Of a stretch of DNA of 64,000 nucleotides, positions 37,827 through 64,000 are shown in pieces; position 1 is the first letter of the stretch; each line of letters starts with the position of its first letter. Below the pieces are notes generated by a model, which saw nothing but the letters and a program-made list of their open reading frames with translations, was not told the origin of the DNA and did not search any database. This stretch comes from Monoplex corrugatus (lineage: Eukaryota; Mollusca; Gastropoda; Littorinimorpha; Ranellidae): contig JAPXFY010000018.1 of NCBI GenBank assembly GCA_030674185.1, positions 42,349,432 to 42,413,431 of the forward strand, read 5' to 3'. Position numbers and translations under genes: made by a program.

Positions 37827-38008
37827 TTTTCAATTTCATTTACATGTGTTATAGTCATAAATCACACCATTCTTGATCACTTCCCTTGATAAACCAAGGA
37901 CACATCCGTTCACCATCATTCCAAGTCAAAAGAAAATGTGATGGAACAACCTCCACCTACAATACAATAACTTAACAATAGAGCCCCAAAAGAAGTGTTT
38001 CAGCAGTG

Positions 38009-61320
<23,312 letters not shown>

Positions 61321-62015
61321 CTGTCAAACAGTGACAGATAAATCACTGTAACGATCAGGTAAATAAATCATCACCTGTAAAACAGTGAGAGATAAATCAT
61401 TGTAACGATCAGGTAAATAAATCATCACCTGTAAAACAGTGAGAGAGAAATCATTGTAACGATCAGGTAAATAAATCATCACCTGTAAAACAGTGAGAGA
61501 TAAATCATTGTCATGATCAGGTAAATAAATCATCACTTGTAAAACTGTGAGAGATAAATCATTGTAACGATCAGGTAAATAAATCATCACCTGTAAAACA
61601 GTGAGAGATAAATCATTGTCATGATCAGGTAAATAAATCATCACTTGTAAAACAGTGAGAGATAAATCATTGTAACGATCAGGTAAATAAATCATCACCT
61701 GTAAAACAGTGAGAGATAAATCATTGTCATGATCAGGTAAATAAATCATCACCTGTAAAACTGTGAGAGATAAATCATTGTAACGATCACGTAAATAAAT
61801 CATCACCTGTAAAACAATGACAGATAAATCATTGTCATGATCAGGTAAATAAATCATCACATGTAAAACAATGACAGATAAATCATTGTCACGATCAGGT
61901 AAATAAATCATCACCTGTAAAACAATGACAGATTAGTCATTGTCACGATCAGGTTAATCAACACCCGTAAAACAGTGACTGATAAATCATCGTAACGATC
62001 AGGTAAATCATCACC
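61321..62015 (-). repeat. 54-bp satellite made of the TBC1D30 exon-intron junction
   Basis: On the minus strand each unit reads GATTTATCTCTCACTGTTTT ACAG|GTGATGATTTATTTACCTGATCG plus about seven bases. The genuine exon boundary reads CACTGTTTGACAG|GTGATGATTTACCTGATCG, so every unit contains the exon's 3' splice site and its first ~20 coding bases, with a 4-bp ATTT insertion. There are about 13 units. TAAC and TCAT variants alternate in the middle of the array, giving a 108-bp higher-order period. Because 54 is a multiple of three, the array is open for 196 codons in the exon's own frame until a TGA just before the true acceptor. Confidence 0.9.
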
Positions 62016-62548
62016 ATGGGGATGCTGGGGGTTTTCAGTATAAATGGTATCCTCTCCTTCAGGAAATATGAGCAAGGAATTTCCTCTTTTCTGTCACTCT
62101 CTTTGTTTCTGCCTTGTTCCTTTGCTTTCTGTCATTTCTTCCTATCATTTTCTGCCTTGCTGGTCCATTCACCTGTACGTGTTCGATAAAGTATTACGTA
62201 CTTTTTCTTAGGACTGATAATTGCATACATGTATTAAGTGCATTTTTGGCTCTAGGGAGGTGAGATATGTGGAAGCAATTTCAGGTAATTTAGGCCTGTT
62301 TTTATATATGTTTTGGTGCCCTTAGGTTTGCTTAAATTTGTATTTAGTTTGTTTTTTTACATCCCCTGTGAGATAAATTGGACGGAGTGGTCAACGCTGG
62401 GGCATGTCCTTAGATTATGTGACGAATGCATTGATATGTATACCTCTTTTCTTTTCTTTTTTCCTGTTGAAGTTTTGTATGTTTTGAAGCGGTTATAGCC
62501 CTAATATGGCTCTCTGCAGTCAGCAGGGTTTTAACAACAACAACAATA
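62016..62548 (+). mobile_element. SINE body copy inserted into the satellite
   Basis: Begins ATGGGGATGCTGGGGGTTTT and ends GGGTTTTAACAACAACAACA ATA; homologous to the body of 39490-40205. The satellite is interrupted at ATCATCACC (62015) and resumes at ACCTGTAAAACAATGAC (62549), leaving a 3-bp ACC duplication and exact ends. The missing tRNA head makes it a 5'-truncated copy. Confidence 0.82.
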
Positions 62549-62566
62549 ACCTGTAAAACAATGACG

Positions 62567-63045
62567 CTTGGCCATGTGTGCCGGATGGAAGATGGATGTA
62601 TCCTAAAGGATATTCTTTATGGTGAACTAGTCTCCGGCAAGAGATCTGTTGGCCACCCCAAAGTACGATACAAAGGGTCTGCAAGCGCGATATGAAAGCT
62701 CTAGACATCAACACAAAGAGCTGGGAAGACACAGCAGCCGACCACATGATGCAGTGTGCTCCAGAAACAACTCAGGTCGGGGGAAAAGAAAATCCAGACC
62801 TCAGCTGAGGAAAAAAGAGTCAAGCGAAAAGCAAGCTCCTGTGAAGGCAATCCCATGGCCAGCATCCATACATGCATCCACTGTCGCAAAGATTGCCTTT
62901 CACGCATCGGCCTTAACAGCCACAGCCAGTTCTGCTCCAGAGGCGTCAATTCGACTCGACACGACACTAGGGCGCATCATCCATAGTCGATGCCGACTAA
63001 CAGAGGCCTACTACTGTTTGTGGCCAGACCAGATCGATACCCCTC
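62567..63045 (+). pseudogene. LINE 3' fragment with C-terminal zinc finger
   Basis: Frames joined across shifts give GHVCRMEDGCILKDILYGEL, GKRSVGHPKVRYK, CKRDMKALDINTKSWEDTAA, then GEKKIQTSAEEKRVKRKA and CIHCRKDCLSRIGLNSHSQF-C (C-x2-C-x12-H-x3-C). This is the standard tail of a group of animal non-LTR retrotransposons. It begins immediately after the last satellite remnant (62549-62566). The RT domain is absent. Confidence 0.75.
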
Positions 63046-63174
63046 CTTGATTACTTGGACAGATGCGCGGATCAATTATTTTGACCGTGAAAGCATGTAG
63101 ATCAACTAGAGATTGTAGAATTTGTTCAAGACGGACACATTACTCTTAAATTTTATATTAAACCCTCTCAAGAC

Positions 63175-63351
63175 AACACACACACACACACATACACGCA
63201 CGTGCGCGCGCGCACACACACACACATACACACCAATCACCATTACCACCGTCTTCACCACAAAAGCCAAACCATTCACCAATCACCCCAACCTTCTGAC
63301 CCAGAATACGCGCGCGCGCACTTACGCATGCACGCACACACATACACACGC

Positions 63352-63392
<41 letters not shown>

Positions 63393-63415
63393 CACACATA
63401 CACACACACACTTAT
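63175..63415. repeat. (CA)n-rich arrays with alternating CG segments
   Basis: CA arrays at about 63175-63232 and 63340-63412, each preceded by GCGCGCGC segments (63204-63213 and 63309-63320) with Z-DNA potential. The spacer holds no gene. Confidence 0.9.
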
Positions 63416-63803
63416 TTGTATTCTGTACTAAGGAATAGATAATCCTATCTTTCGTGTACCTGGCATTAACTGTTTTCATGTTGGATTCCTTGCTTTGAGG
63501 ATATGACCACATCGCACGTCTTCACAACAAAACAAAGTTCTGTGTATGCAATGATGATATCTTTGCCAGTGTTGTCATCCTCCTCCTCCTCCTTCTCCTC
63601 CTCCTCATCCCAAATGTTAAGTATCCACTACCCCTTCAATATCTCCTCGACCAATCTTTCTCACAGCAGTAGGCAAGGCCAGACAAAGTAGAAACATTTC
63701 TGTTTTTCGATTTGGCTTTTTTAATTGTTCATTTTTTCGCGGCTGTTTTTGGATGGCTTTTTAACACTATTTAAGGACTTCATGTCTACTATTTCATTTC
63801 AGA

Positions 63804-63858
63804 ACAATCGCATGACTTCAAAGGAATCCCTTGACTATGGGGGTGTAGACAATAACAC
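63804..63858 (+). other. Candidate plus-strand exon, unknown identity
   Basis: TACTATTTCATTTCAG precedes 55 bp that read NNRMTSKESLDYGGVDNN in one frame and end before a GTAAAT donor. I do not recognise the peptide. It is on the opposite strand to TBC1D30 and may be chance. Confidence 0.18.
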
Positions 63859-64000
63859 GTAAATTTCAGTCTCTCATCTCTCATCCATTTTTCTCTCTCT
63901 CTCCTTCTAAGTGGATGAATCTACGCATAACAATGAACATCGGTTTTACGGTGTAAAGACAGATGTTATCTCTCTGCTGATATTTTATGACGTATAGTTT

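Larger units (their letters stand above)
33381..38008. other. Convergent intergenic region between GEMIN2 and TBC1D30
   Basis: Contains the 3' UTRs of both genes, with ends unknown. Plus-strand AATAAA candidates for GEMIN2 lie near 35275 and 35528; a minus-strand AATAAA for TBC1D30 lies at 37821-37826, about 185 nt after its stop. Also here are GT arrays, a LINE tail, a decayed reverse transcriptase (35640-36480) and a ~66-bp duplication. Between about 36500 and 37800 I see nothing but AT-rich sequence. Confidence 0.65.

Noticed and set aside
61324..61914. 196-codon repetitive protein on the minus strand
   Set aside because: It is open only because the satellite unit is 54 bp (a multiple of three). 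It has no start context, and its similarity is to the adjacent TBC1D30 exon junction.

Overview
This is animal nuclear DNA: AT-rich, intron-containing, very rich in (CA)n/(GT)n and other microsatellites, and full of non-LTR retrotransposon debris. The repeat content (a tRNA-headed SINE resembling the RUDI-type SINEs of molluscs, RNase H-bearing I/Nimb-like LINEs, RLE-bearing LINEs) points to a lophotrochozoan, most likely a gastropod mollusc. No species is claimed.

Three protein-coding genes can be read exon by exon. (1) ARL6IP5/PRAF3 (PRA1-family ER membrane protein), minus strand, three exons, 178 aa, intact, followed by an unusually repeat-poor 6.3 kb that is probably its 3' UTR. (2) GEMIN2 (SMN-complex core protein), plus strand, eight exons, 278 aa, intact, head-to-head with ARL6IP5 about 3.9 kb away. 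(3) TBC1D30 (Rab GTPase-activating protein), minus strand, convergent with GEMIN2. Only its last seven exons are here; N-terminal exons lie beyond the right edge. As printed it carries four apparent one-base losses of C relative to a continuous reading frame, three of them inside one 166-bp exon.

Introns and intergenic DNA: 1-1640 no gene; 1641-7988 probable ARL6IP5 3' UTR; ARL6IP5 intron 1 holds a truncated CR1/jockey-type LINE tail and a Tc1/mariner fossil; 17.3-21.1 kb is the divergent intergenic region with a second LINE tail, G-rich and trinucleotide tracts; GEMIN2 introns hold two large fold-back elements, a TTAA-flanked MITE, a SINE and a LINE tail; 33.4-38.0 kb is convergent intergenic DNA with a decayed reverse transcriptase.

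The 14-kb TBC1D30 intron (47138-61154) contains three successive, unrelated retroelements, each bracketed on both sides by one microsatellite motif: an APE/RT element in (GA)n, an RNase H element end in (CA)n, and an RLE element in (ACAT)n. The RLE element is itself split by a CR1/jockey-type element whose removal restores the host reading frame.

The most unusual structure is next to the TBC1D30 exon at 61155-61320. A 54-bp satellite of about 13 units is an amplified copy of that exon's own 3' splice site and first ~20 coding bases, in the same reading frame. It forms an array of decoy acceptors directly upstream of the real one and was later interrupted by a SINE.
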